Below are positions 1 to 9,412 of a stretch of 64,000 bases of DNA, piece by piece. The notes beneath the pieces were generated by a model, which saw only the letters and a list, made by a program, of their open reading frames with translations, was not told the origin of the DNA and did no database searches. The stretch's first letter is position 1, and every line of letters begins with the position of its first letter. Position numbers and translations under genes: made by a program. The stretch spans positions 1 to 64,000 of the forward strand of contig DXHY01000016.1 of NCBI GenBank assembly GCA_019113175.1, in the 5' to 3' direction. Origin of the DNA: Candidatus Eisenbergiella stercoravium. Its GTDB lineage: Bacteria; Bacillota; Clostridia; Lachnospirales; Lachnospiraceae.

Positions 1-159
1 GTTACATTTGTTCTGGAATCAAGCATAGAGCTTCTGAATGAAATGTCAGATTTGACAGACGGCGGAAAATCCGCCAGCAGCCGAACGGCTTACAGAATTT
101 TTATGCTTAGCTGTATTTTATCATCCCGGTTCTCCGGTTTCAATATCATTTTTCCCAGT

Positions 160-288
160 TTATGCAGCATCAAACTGTTTTTGTTCGTCTACCAGTTCCT
201 TATATAGCCTGTTATCACCATAAAGTAACACATGTGTCCCTTCTCCCCCAAAACACACATCGCTGAATATGACAATTTCATCTGCCGT
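160..288 (-). pseudogene. Relic of the C-terminal end of an ABC exporter ATPase domain
   Basis: Minus-strand translation of 288..160 reads T-ADEIVIFSDVCFGGEGTHVLLYGDNRLYKELVDEQKQFDAA-stop, matching the typical C-terminus of ABC exporter NBDs (ADEI..L..G...E.GTH.ELL....YKEL...Q). An in-frame stop (TGA at 289-291) lies just upstream and no Walker motifs precede it. Confidence 0.7.
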
Positions 289-1657
289 TCAGAGAAATAT
301 AAAACGTCTCCGCCTCATCCAAAAGCGGCTCCAGCGTGTTTTCATTATAGGATTCCATTGAAGGATACACCACATCCAGGAGGTAATACGTCCAGTATTC
401 CGAAAAATCCTCACATACCCGTTCTCCGATCCGGTCGTTTCCAAGGCGGAATTCATCATAAGCTGCAGTATGCAGCTTTTCTATGGCAAGTGAAATCCTG
501 TAAAGCTCTCTGCAATCCTGCAGATACTGTTCACAGGTAGTTCCGCATTCTTTCAGAGTCGTTTCAATCTCCACAAAATTGGACGCTTCTCTCAACCAGG
601 CAATTATCTCTTCAATCCTGCCATCTATTTCTTCTTCTGTGGGCGCATATCCATTCTGCACCGCATAGTGATACCGGTCCATCCGCCACGTCAGTTCCCT
701 TGCTGCCGCTTCGACCGCATCCTGCTCCTTTTCCCACAGTTTCATCTGAATCTGCATTTCTCTGATAAAAAGCGCACGCATATCCACTGTGCTGAAGGAA
801 ACGCCCATTTCTTTCAGGCGTCCGATAAGCTCCGCCGATCTCTTCAGTTCTTCCGGTTCCATGGGCAGCACAAAAATCTCCTGCGGCTCCGTAGCGGAAA
901 CCGCCTCTCCGGTACTCACATAGTCCGTGATAAAGCCGGCTCCTCCAAATATTCTTCCATCTCCGATCTGCAGGTACCAGTTTTCCCCGTCCTTCTCCGA
1001 CTGGAAAAAGAAAAGATTCGCTTTCTCTCCGTCCTCGTAGCCGAACGTCACCACCAGATAATCCTTCCCCCTCTGTATTTCTCCGCTTTCTATCTGGTCT
1101 GTCCAGGCGATGCTTTTCAGATCTTCCAGAAAAGCTTCAAAATCAGCCGTACCGCCGGGCGGATAATCCTTTATCCCATTCATCTGAATCGTTTCCACAG
1201 TCTTTTGCGGGAGGTACATAAAAACTGGCGGAAGGGGATAATGCACCTCTGCCCCATCCTGCGTCATCCCGCCCGCAAGATAATCATTGATCGCCCGATT
1301 ATAGGAAGCCATCTGCCGCCGTCCAGGCTGGTATCCATCCATACAGCAGATACACATAATCGACACAAAAAGGCTGTAAACGCATATCAGCAAAACGATG
1401 GCAAGCTGAACCCATGCAACAGCTCCCGGAACATTCTTATAGGTATACAGGCAGAAACATATCAGTGATATAACCAGGGTCACGGCCAACAGCAGGAAAG
1501 ATAATGTCGTTCCTTCCCTGATATACTCCGGGATTATTCCGGCCGTACTGTACATGTCCGAAAAAAGTCCCAGGTCATTATTGACTCTTCCGGAAATAAA
1601 CAGACAGACCAGCGTGAACAGAATACAAAATACGCCCATGCTTTTTTTCTTTTTCAT
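278..1657 (-). CDS. Hypothetical membrane protein: N-terminal TM segments plus a large soluble C-terminal domain
   Basis: ORF with an ATG at 1657 (MKKKKSMGVFCILFTLVCLF...) preceded by GAGGGGGAAAAAG; hydrophobic N-terminal segments. The longer ORF start at 1738 is less likely. Confidence 0.75.
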   Translation of the reverse strand: MKKKKSMGVFCILFTLVCLFISGRVNNDLGLFSDMYSTAGIIPEYIREGTTLSFLLLAVTLVISLICFCLYTYKNVPGAVAWVQLAIVLLICVYSLFVSIMCICCMDGYQPGRRQMASYNRAINDYLAGGMTQDGAEVHYPLPPVFMYLPQKTVETIQMNGIKDYPPGGTADFEAFLEDLKSIAWTDQIESGEIQRGKDYLVVTFGYEDGEKANLFFFQSEKDGENWYLQIGDGRIFGGAGFITDYVSTGEAVSATEPQEIFVLPMEPEELKRSAELIGRLKEMGVSFSTVDMRALFIREMQIQMKLWEKEQDAVEAAARELTWRMDRYHYAVQNGYAPTEEEIDGRIEEIIAWLREASNFVEIETTLKECGTTCEQYLQDCRELYRISLAIEKLHTAAYDEFRLGNDRIGERVCEDFSEYWTYYLLDVVYPSMESYNENTLEPLLDEAETFYISLNGR

Positions 1658-1734
1658 CTTTTTCCCCCTCGTATTAAACTTTATCCATCGTCCTGAGAAG
1701 CATGCCCTGCGCCCTGAATGATAGACAAAGTATA

Positions 1735-2709
1735 TCACAGAGAATCCTTCCCGGTATAGATATCCTTAATGATCTCTTCGATCGGCACTCCGACCACCTC
1801 CAGATCTATGAGCTCCGCATGCTCCATGACATAATGAAGAAAATCCTTCATGGACACGTCTTCCAACAAAAAGGAAACCTTTTTCTTCCTTTTTTCATTG
1901 TTTATCACTTCAACGCCCGGATAATCTATGTCAAAATCCGTTCCCAATTCCATCTGTATATATCTTCTTTTCCCACGGATGTCTCTGATCCGGTCTTTTT
2001 CTCCATCATAGACGATTGTTCCCTTATCAATGATAATAATCCTTCCGGCAAGAGTATCGATATCTTCCATGTCGTGCGTTGTCAGCAGTACCGTAACCTT
2101 TTTCTCCCGGTTGATCTCTCTGACGAACTTTCGGATATTGTCTTTGGCGACAACGTCCAGTCCGATGGTCGGCTCATCCAGGAATACAATGGAAGGGTTA
2201 TGCAGAAAGCTGACCGCCACTTCACAACGCATTCTCTGCCCCAGGCTCATCTGCCGGACCGGCCTGCGAAGCAGCTCCCCAATCTTCAGGACCTCATGAA
2301 ACAGTTCCATATTATCCTGATACTGTTGTTCTGTCAGGTTGTATACATATTTATACAGCCGAAAGGTATCCTCCACGGGAAGATCCCACCACAACTGGCT
2401 TCTTTGTCCGAAAACCACTCCGATACTCTTGTTATACTGCTTTCTTTTCTGCCACGGAGCTATCCCGTCAACAAAGATTTCCCCTTCCGTCGGCGTCAGG
2501 ATTCCTGTCAGCATCTTTATCGTAGTTGACTTACCGGCGCCGTTCGGACCGATGAGTCCGACAATTTCCCCTTTTTCAATGGAAAAACTGACATGATCGA
2601 CCGCACGAAACTTCGTTTTCCGCGGTTTCAGAAATCCCCTGACGGATTTTTCCCTCTTTACAATATCAAATTCCTTGACCAGGTTTTTTACCACCATATT
2701 ATTTTCCAT
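1735..2709 (-). CDS. ABC-2 type transporter ATP-binding protein
   Basis: Walker A GPNGAGKSTT, signature MSLGQRMRCE, Walker B IVFLDEPTIGLD; adjacent to two permease genes. Confidence 0.95.
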   Translation of the reverse strand: MENNMVVKNLVKEFDIVKREKSVRGFLKPRKTKFRAVDHVSFSIEKGEIVGLIGPNGAGKSTTIKMLTGILTPTEGEIFVDGIAPWQKRKQYNKSIGVVFGQRSQLWWDLPVEDTFRLYKYVYNLTEQQYQDNMELFHEVLKIGELLRRPVRQMSLGQRMRCEVAVSFLHNPSIVFLDEPTIGLDVVAKDNIRKFVREINREKKVTVLLTTHDMEDIDTLAGRIIIIDKGTIVYDGEKDRIRDIRGKRRYIQMELGTDFDIDYPGVEVINNEKRKKKVSFLLEDVSMKDFLHYVMEHAELIDLEVVGVPIEEIIKDIYTGKDSL

Positions 2710-2724
2710 AGCTTATCCACTCCA

Positions 2725-3516
2725 TCAGCTTCCCGAACTCGTATAGTGCTTACATGAAATCTTCCATAATTTACAGATCAGAACGGAAATGACCAGACTT
2801 ACGGGCAGCGTCATAAAATTGATCAGGGCATCCTTATTTTCCTTTTCCAAAATATATCTGGCCGGGTAATAATTTACAAATGCCAGCGGAAGGACGCATG
2901 TCAGGAACAGCAACATCTTTTTCCCGAATATCACCAGCGGATAACTCAGAAAATCGCGGAACGCATAATACAGATCGCCAAGCCAGCTCGAATTAAACAT
3001 AAATATCGACGTACAGCCGATGAAAACAAATATGCCCGCCTGTATCAATGTTCCACCTGCAATCCCGGCTGTCAGGATCAATACTTTAAACAGATTCCAG
3101 CGGGCAGAAATCTGAAAGCACGCCAAGATCAGGATAATCAATGACGGAACCAACTGGGAAAAAATTTCCATGATGTGGATGTTATAAAAGATCAGGCTGA
3201 AAAGCACCGGCTGCGGTTTTGTAAAAAATTTGTCCAGTTCTCCGTGTGTAATGAGCTTGTCCAGATTGCGGAAAGGCTTGAAAAAAATCTGCGCAAGGCT
3301 GTAGGAAACGACGTACATCCCGTAAAGAAAGGCAATATCCCATGCATTCCAGCCATACAGGGCTTCGATTTTCGACGATAAAACAAGGGCAAAGAGAAGA
3401 AACATCAGACGCAGCGGCGCGACACTCACACATAAAAGAATAAAATTTAATTTATATTCCGTCTCCCGCTTAAAACACATGTAAAATAATCTTCTGATCA
3501 GCATAACTGCACTCAT
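2725..3516 (-). CDS. ABC-2 family transporter permease
   Basis: Multi-TM protein (MSAVMLIRRLFYMCFKRETEYKLNF...); start overlaps the stop of the upstream permease; operon with the ATPase. Confidence 0.85.
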   Translation of the reverse strand: MSAVMLIRRLFYMCFKRETEYKLNFILLCVSVAPLRLMFLLFALVLSSKIEALYGWNAWDIAFLYGMYVVSYSLAQIFFKPFRNLDKLITHGELDKFFTKPQPVLFSLIFYNIHIMEIFSQLVPSLIILILACFQISARWNLFKVLILTAGIAGGTLIQAGIFVFIGCTSIFMFNSSWLGDLYYAFRDFLSYPLVIFGKKMLLFLTCVLPLAFVNYYPARYILEKENKDALINFMTLPVSLVISVLICKLWKISCKHYTSSGS

Positions 3517-4289
3517 CCTCCCTGAACGGCAAGCTTTTTTCTTCCGCGGCTCCATATGATACCAACCAGGATCACCAGAAAAATGATCCATGCAAATTGC
3601 AGCAGGAAAACAGAAAGAATGTTCACATTCGAGATCTCATTACTTTCCAGCAGGATCCTTAACGGCATTTCAAAAATCCAGATGAAAGGCAGCGCCTCCA
3701 TAACCGTCTGCATCCATGCGGGCATAAGGAAGCTGGGAATAAAGCTTCCTGAGAAGATCCTTATGATCACATCCGCCAGGAATACCAATGACCAGGCTTC
3801 AATAATCCAGAAGCAGCTCAGTTCCACCAAAATCCGGATCAGATACATGATCAGAAAAGCGAGCAGTACAGAAATTCCAAAGTAAAGCAGATTCGCCCAG
3901 TTAACACTTTCAAACCCGATCGCAAGGAAACAGATAAAAAAGACCGGCAGCCCGACCAGAAACAGATCTCCCATCATCTTCCCGATATTTTCCTGCAGCA
4001 TCACAAACAGGTAATTCCACGGCTTCAGCAGGGCAATCACAATATTTCCGGTGCGTATATCATCCGCAAGCTTACTTTCCACATTATAAATGATAGATAA
4101 TATTTGCGACAATGCAGCATATCGGATCATATACTTCTGCATTTCAACATCTTCCGGATACAGGGCTTTCCAGAAAAGGGTCAGGATGAGGACACTGAAC
4201 GCAGAGACCGCTATTTTCAGCAGCGCGCCGCCCCGATATGCAAATTTTGTTTTTATCCCCATCCCTATCATTGCACAGAACTTTTTCAT
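3513..4289 (-). CDS. ABC-2 family transporter permease
   Basis: Multi-TM protein MKKFCAMIGMGIKTKFAYRGGALLKIAVSAF...; paired with the 2725-3516 permease. Confidence 0.85.
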   Translation of the reverse strand: MKKFCAMIGMGIKTKFAYRGGALLKIAVSAFSVLILTLFWKALYPEDVEMQKYMIRYAALSQILSIIYNVESKLADDIRTGNIVIALLKPWNYLFVMLQENIGKMMGDLFLVGLPVFFICFLAIGFESVNWANLLYFGISVLLAFLIMYLIRILVELSCFWIIEAWSLVFLADVIIRIFSGSFIPSFLMPAWMQTVMEALPFIWIFEMPLRILLESNEISNVNILSVFLLQFAWIIFLVILVGIIWSRGRKKLAVQGG

Positions 4290-4316
4290 CTCTGTCTCCC
4301 CTGTTTTTTTGTCTTT

Positions 4317-5612
4317 CTACTTTATCATTTCCCTGTATAATACGAGAGTCGTCCTGAAAATATGGTTTTCCCTTTTCTGATCCAAAAAACCATTGTACTT
4401 TTGGATTGCATAGCGCACACTCTGAAGCCCTGTTCCGTGACGAACCCCTCTCCTTTTCGGTTTTGTCTCCGTCCGGTCATCCTGCGGATCCGGGCAGGTA
4501 TTTTCAATCACCCATACCATTCCAAAGGGCCTGTTCTCCAGCCGGACCCTGATCCAGCCTTTTCCTTCCATTTTCCCGCATGCTTCAATCGCGTTATCCA
4601 GCAGATTGGACAGAATGCTGCACCAGTCTCTGTCCGAAACAAAAGAATCCGACAGGTCATCCGATACTATTTTGAAACGGACGCCTGCGTTTTCCGCCTG
4701 GTATGTCTTACTTCCCAGTATGGCGTCCACGACCACACTGCCCGTGTGGAAGCTTTGCCTGATATTACAGTAATCCTCCTGTAATTTATCGATATAATTC
4801 CGCGCCCTGTCCGCTTCCCCATTTTGTAATATGCTGTCGATCACGATCAGATGATTCCGGATATCGTGAACCAGAATGTCCCGTTCCCTGTCTCCCTCTA
4901 TCCTCTCCTGATATTTCTGTTCTGCGGCGTCGGCACGTTTTTCCAGCTCGTTGACTTCATATTTTCCTTTTTTTAAAATATAGGATATGGCAAGGATGAG
5001 AAGTATACAGATGTAGCCAAGCATTCCGAAGAATCCCTGCTTTAACACGAACAGCCTGTCCGGTTCAAAAAAGACCTGATCACAGAAGCCCAGGAGCAGA
5101 TGCTGGATAACCGGAACGATGACCAGCCTGTTTTCCATCATTCCATTTACCTCCAGACTTTGTTTCTGAACTCTGTATATTATCCAAAAGGCAACGGAAA
5201 CCAGCAGCAGCGACACTGCTGTGATTCGTATTTGAGGATAATTGATACCAAAATGTATCTTTATCATGGCATCATATCCGGCGCTGTATTCCACCGCAAT
5301 GAGCGCCATCAGATATAAAAAGTAAAGGCTCTCATAAAAGATACCGGCGACAGCAAAAGCGTCCCTCCATCTGATACGGTATCTCCATTTTGCCAGCAAA
5401 ACAGTCCCGGCAATTTCAAACAGCAAATACCAGCGTGAATAAAAAGCGATACTACACTGACAATATAACAGCCCAATCCATATCAATAAACAGATATTCC
5501 ACAGGACTTTTATGCCGCGCCGTAATTCTCTTTTTTCCGCCAGCTTTCCTGTCCACCAATAGGGAATGCAGATTTCCAGACAGCAGACAAATATCTCCAA
5601 GATTTCCTTCAT
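4317..5612 (-). CDS. AgrC-like sensor histidine kinase (GHKL)
   Basis: N-terminal multi-TM region; phosphoacceptor-like LVHDIRNHL; NLLDNAIEAC N-box; GTGLQSVR G-box. Confidence 0.92.
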   Translation of the reverse strand: MKEILEIFVCCLEICIPYWWTGKLAEKRELRRGIKVLWNICLLIWIGLLYCQCSIAFYSRWYLLFEIAGTVLLAKWRYRIRWRDAFAVAGIFYESLYFLYLMALIAVEYSAGYDAMIKIHFGINYPQIRITAVSLLLVSVAFWIIYRVQKQSLEVNGMMENRLVIVPVIQHLLLGFCDQVFFEPDRLFVLKQGFFGMLGYICILLILAISYILKKGKYEVNELEKRADAAEQKYQERIEGDRERDILVHDIRNHLIVIDSILQNGEADRARNYIDKLQEDYCNIRQSFHTGSVVVDAILGSKTYQAENAGVRFKIVSDDLSDSFVSDRDWCSILSNLLDNAIEACGKMEGKGWIRVRLENRPFGMVWVIENTCPDPQDDRTETKPKRRGVRHGTGLQSVRYAIQKYNGFLDQKRENHIFRTTLVLYREMIK

Positions 5613-5615
5613 TTT

Positions 5616-6176
5616 TCATCCCTGCCTGTCCGCCGCCTGATTCGCGCAATACATTCCCAGACGTTCTCTCACTTCCTGGATATGCTCTTTGCTTATGGTC
5701 AGTACGCTGCCGTTGCTCAGAAGCACCTGACGCGCATTGATCCTGTCTATATGCTCCAGATTGACGATACAGCCCCTTTCCACAAGCATGAATACGTTTC
5801 CGTCCAGCTCTTCCAGCACCTTACTGATTGCCTTCCTCTCCTGCTTTTCCTCCGTTTTCAATACAAAACGTACATTCTGATTCTGCTTGTAAATACAGAT
5901 GATATCATGGTACGGTACTTTTTCATATCTGGAATGGGTTCTTATCGTATAGAACTTCTTCTCATCCCTCTCCAGCTTTTGTAGAAGCCTGTCCATGACG
6001 TCCGGTATTTCTTCTTTAGCCATATCCTTCGTGATAAAATCAAACGCCCTGACCCGGTATCCGACTTTTATGAACTCTTTATGGACAGTCAAAAACACGA
6101 TATTCGTGGAATCGCTCAACTCCCGGATTTTTTCCGCAAGCTTCCTGCCGTCCATCTGCGGCATCTCGATATCCAA
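5616..6176 (-). pseudogene. LytTR-family response regulator lacking the N-terminal half of the receiver domain
   Basis: Begins LDIEMPQMDGRKLAEKIREL (the phospho-acceptor Asp loop) after a TGA seven codons upstream (HYSRKLDIEM). The upstream receiver half with the acidic pocket is absent. The C-terminus looks like LytTR (YHDIICIYKQNQNVRFVLKTEEKQERKAISKVLEEL...VERGCIVNLEHIDRI). Confidence 0.8.
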
Positions 6177-6211
6177 TTTGCGGCTATAATGTCATAAAAA
6201 GACCATTTTTG

Positions 6212-7242
6212 TCATTCAATCCTGTCGTCAGGTTTCGGATTTGACATGGGATCGGAAGATTCTGACCACTGCTTTTCAAGTGATATTCCCTTTACGACCT
6301 GAAGAATGCATTTCTTACTTTTTTCATGTAGATATGCCTTATTCAATTTTGCTTTTCTATATTGCAGATAGGACTCTTTTGTTACATCCATTAATAATTT
6401 TGTAAAAAAACGTTCCCAGCTTAAAAACTCTCTGCTGTCAATAAAGTTTTCAGGCTGTTCCAGAATATTCCTGACATTTTTTCTTCGATCAAACCTGAGT
6501 TTAAAATCAACCATTCAAAGGATTCCGGAAGATATAAGCATATATTTTTCTTTTCTTCCGCCTGCTTATGCAGTCGGTTCATCTCCGGACCGATTGCCGG
6601 TACATCTGCAATAACACAGACTTTTTCATCCCGTTTTTTTGCCAGAAGGCTGAACAGATTGGACTTACCCTTCGCGCTTTCGCAGGCGATTCCCTTATCT
6701 CTGCCAACAGCCGCAAAAAATTCGTATCCGGAATTAGAATCTTCTGTAATAATTATTTGGGGATTGACCGGCAAATTCCGTGTATCAGAATAAATTCGGT
6801 ACATCTGCTGATATACTTTTCTGGTATTCTGGTATTTTCCGGAAGAATGCAGGCCATAGATTTCCTCAACACTGTATGGCAGATTATACAGGTTTTCTCT
6901 GGTAATCAGGACAAAATAATTGTCCGATCCCTGAACGGACTCCGCAAATTCTTCTGTATTTATGAAAGCATTCTCCTCGTCTGTAAAAAATATATTTCCC
7001 GACGCATTTTCCAGAATCAGCTTCCAGTTCTGTCCCTCCAGCACTCTGCACTGCACATCGCAGATCACATCGACACCGCTGGAAGCTCCAAGATTTTCCG
7101 CCTGCCGCAGCATATTGATCAGGGTGGTTTTTCCCGTCGCGCTGTCTCCGAGAATCACCGTAATGTTCCGTCTGATCTCAAATTCATAGCGCAGTCTGTT
7201 ATTTTGTACAATGACTCTATGCTTCCCTTTCATCCGTTTCAC
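6212..7242 (-). pseudogene. P-loop ATPase partner of DUF4869 (similar proteins are often mis-annotated as 'translation initiation factor 2'); frameshifted near 6474-6485
   Basis: ITVILGDSATGKTTLINML Walker A and GNIFFTDEENAF Walker B-like motif. The frame at 6421..7242 continues in another frame (6212..6514: NVRNILEQPENFIDSREFLSWERFFTKLLMDVTKESYLQYRKAKLNKAYLHEKSK) with the switch at an A6 run. Confidence 0.75.
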
Positions 7243-7683
7243 CTACACGTATCTTCCCGCAATTTCAACAAATTCCGACATATTATGAACCATTTCTCCA
7301 GTGTTCAGAATTTTCGCCTGAAATTCCTCTTTTCCGAAATCCATGATATGTCGGAGATTGATGGTCAGGTCTTTCTGTTGGGCGATTCTTAAAATCCACT
7401 TTGCGCAGTTATCTCCGCATGCAGAGGCATTAAAGATTTTATTCGACTCATCAAACGCCATAAGAATCAGCGTCTTAACGCCTCCGGATAGCTCTTTGAC
7501 GGAAATGGGGCCCAGAACCGGACTGTCGATCAGGCGGCAGCTCACCACAGTTGACTTGTCCACATCCTTTATCATTTCCACAGAAAGCTTCTCCGTAATC
7601 CATTCATCCTCATATCGATTGTCAAACCAGGCAGGCGGATAATAGATCGCCTCATCCATTTTTCCCAGATAAATACTCAGCAT
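7243..7683 (-). CDS. DUF4869 domain-containing protein
   Basis: MLSIYLGKMDEAIYYPPAWFDNRYEDEWI...SPVLGPISVKELSGGVKTLILMAFDESNKIFNASACGDNCAKWIL...LRHIMDFGKEEFQAKILNTGEMVHNM, recognised from memory as the DUF4869 pattern. Its stop directly abuts the start of the ATPase gene. Confidence 0.85.
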   Translation of the reverse strand: MLSIYLGKMDEAIYYPPAWFDNRYEDEWITEKLSVEMIKDVDKSTVVSCRLIDSPVLGPISVKELSGGVKTLILMAFDESNKIFNASACGDNCAKWILRIAQQKDLTINLRHIMDFGKEEFQAKILNTGEMVHNMSEFVEIAGRYV

Positions 7684-7887
7684 ATCATCCTCATTTTCCT
7701 GCCGCCGCAGGCGGCATTTCTCCCGATACGGCCCGAAGCTTCCGGTTCGGACCAGGCTCCTTTTCCTTTTTCTCAGTATAGCATATCCGCTCTGTCCCGG
7801 ACAGTCAACCTCCGGAAATTTCTTTCAGTGCATTTTCCCTGCCCATAATCCGCCTGCCTGATTCTTTTTCTTTTTCAAAATATGCAC

Positions 7888-7943
7888 AGCCCGCCGGACC
7901 ATGGAGCGAACGTTTCCGATCTGCTCCACAGTCCCGGCGGGCT
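7888..7943 (-). terminator. Long GC-rich hairpin immediately downstream of spoIIIAH
   Basis: AGCCCGCCGG...TGGAGC(loop)GCTCCA...CCGGCGGGCT stem. T-rich sequence on the plus side (TTCTTTTTT), weaker on the minus side. Confidence 0.55.
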
Positions 7944-7957
7944 TTCTTTTTTCCTGC

Positions 7958-8743
7958 TCATCCCCCGGAAACCGGGCTGATAATGATGTTTTCCGGGGTG
8001 ATCCCGGTTTTTCTGGTGACGATGTCCTCAATCTGGGCGCGCTGGGCGTCGGTGAGGGTGGTGGCGTTCACGACCACGTCCACCATGGTGCCGCTGATGC
8101 TGACCACAACATCGGAAAAGCCCTTGGCTTCCAGAAGGATCTCGGCGGCGGTTTCTTTTTCGGCCATATCGGTGAGGTTGATCATGCCGTTGATGGCGTC
8201 CTGCTTCTGCTCTTCGCTGATGTTTTCATTATTGATGATATCCAGCAGGGTTTCCTTGTTTCTCGCCCTGGTCTGCTCCTTCTGGAGCTTGGCGCCGGCA
8301 AGGGAGCTGATTCCGGAGGAGCTGGTGAAAACCGCCTCACCCGGAGTGCCGCTGTCAGATACGCTCTCTCCCTCCTGCGCGAGCTCCGCACTGGCTTCAT
8401 CGATAGCCTCGGCAGCCACAGCCACGTCCGCCTCCACCTCTCCGGAAAGCGCTCCGTCCGCAGACATGCTTTCATCCAGATAATTTTCAACAGCAGCGGC
8501 TTCCTGATCGGAATCCAGGCTTTCGATATCGGACACATTTCCGCTGTCCAGATCGGATACGATGTCCTCCTCCGAAAGATCCAGAAGGGCGGTCATATCC
8601 TCTTCCTCTGCGTTTTGCGCATCCGCACTCGCAAGCTGCTCCTGCCCTGCTTTTGTTCCGGCGAAATTCAGATATCCCGCCACGGCGATCATAATCGCCA
8701 GAGCCGTAATCATAATCTGATTGCGTTTCAACACATTTTTCAC
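7958..8743 (-). CDS. spoIIIAH: Stage III sporulation protein AH
   Basis: Last gene of the spoIIIA operon; single N-terminal TM and C-terminal ring-building domain (AAEILLEAKGFSDVVVSISGTMVDVVVNA). Confidence 0.92.
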   Translation of the reverse strand: MKNVLKRNQIMITALAIMIAVAGYLNFAGTKAGQEQLASADAQNAEEEDMTALLDLSEEDIVSDLDSGNVSDIESLDSDQEAAAVENYLDESMSADGALSGEVEADVAVAAEAIDEASAELAQEGESVSDSGTPGEAVFTSSSGISSLAGAKLQKEQTRARNKETLLDIINNENISEEQKQDAINGMINLTDMAEKETAAEILLEAKGFSDVVVSISGTMVDVVVNATTLTDAQRAQIEDIVTRKTGITPENIIISPVSGG

Positions 8744-8764
8744 TCCTGTTCCCTCTGCTTTCTG

Positions 8765-9412
8765 CTATTTCATCTTAACTACTTTAATCTTATGAGCCTC
8801 TATATCAAATAATGCCTGAATCACCTCGGTTATGTTTTTCTGGATCAGGGCGTCTCCTCCTCCCTGGGCAACCACGGTCACGCCCTCGATTTCCGGCTGT
8901 GTGGTCTGAGAAATATAGGGAGTCCGGCTTCCGTCCGAATCCGTAATGTACACCGTGCTTTCCTCCTGCCTGGCGCTTTCCGATTCCCTGGTTCCGCCCG
9001 CGCTGTCTGTCTCGCTCATCCGTTCTGATTCCGAAGGCACATCCTTCTCCACCACCTGCTGGCCCGAGGCGCGGACGGTTACCATCACCTTTGTCTCTCC
9101 CACCCCTTCCATGGAGGATAGAAGCTCCTCCAGCTGCTTTTCCATTTCTTTTGCATATCCCGCCTCCCATTCCGTGCCGCTTCCCGCGCCTGCAGTACCG
9201 GCTCCCGGCTCCTGCTGTTCAGAAAAGATTTCTTCCGGAAGGGGTTCCTCCGCGTTCTCTTCCCGCCGTCCTCCCGTGGGGATGGCAATCACCATGATCA
9301 GGAGCCCGAGAAGAGCAACCACCGCCATGTTTTCCCGGGTGAGCTTTTTCTTCCATTTTTCCAGGCCTTTTGTCAGACCTGTTTCCCTGCCCCCTGTCCT
9401 GCGTTCATCCAT
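8765..9412 (-). CDS. spoIIIAG: Stage III sporulation protein AG
   Basis: LEELLSSMEGVGETKVMVTVRASGQQVVEKD...PEIEGVTVVAQGGGDALIQKNITEVIQALFDIEAHKIKVVKM; operon position. Confidence 0.93.
   Translation of the reverse strand: MDERRTGGRETGLTKGLEKWKKKLTRENMAVVALLGLLIMVIAIPTGGRREENAEEPLPEEIFSEQQEPGAGTAGAGSGTEWEAGYAKEMEKQLEELLSSMEGVGETKVMVTVRASGQQVVEKDVPSESERMSETDSAGGTRESESARQEESTVYITDSDGSRTPYISQTTQPEIEGVTVVAQGGGDALIQKNITEVIQALFDIEAHKIKVVKMK

Noticed and set aside
6474-6490. Programmed -1 ribosomal frameshift in the ATPase gene
   Set aside because: The A6 run is not in a canonical X XXY YYZ slippery context for the zero frame and no downstream pseudoknot was evident; an indel is the simpler explanation.
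7901-8812. 303-aa plus-strand ORF opposite spoIIIAH
   Set aside because: Antisense to a confidently identified sporulation gene.
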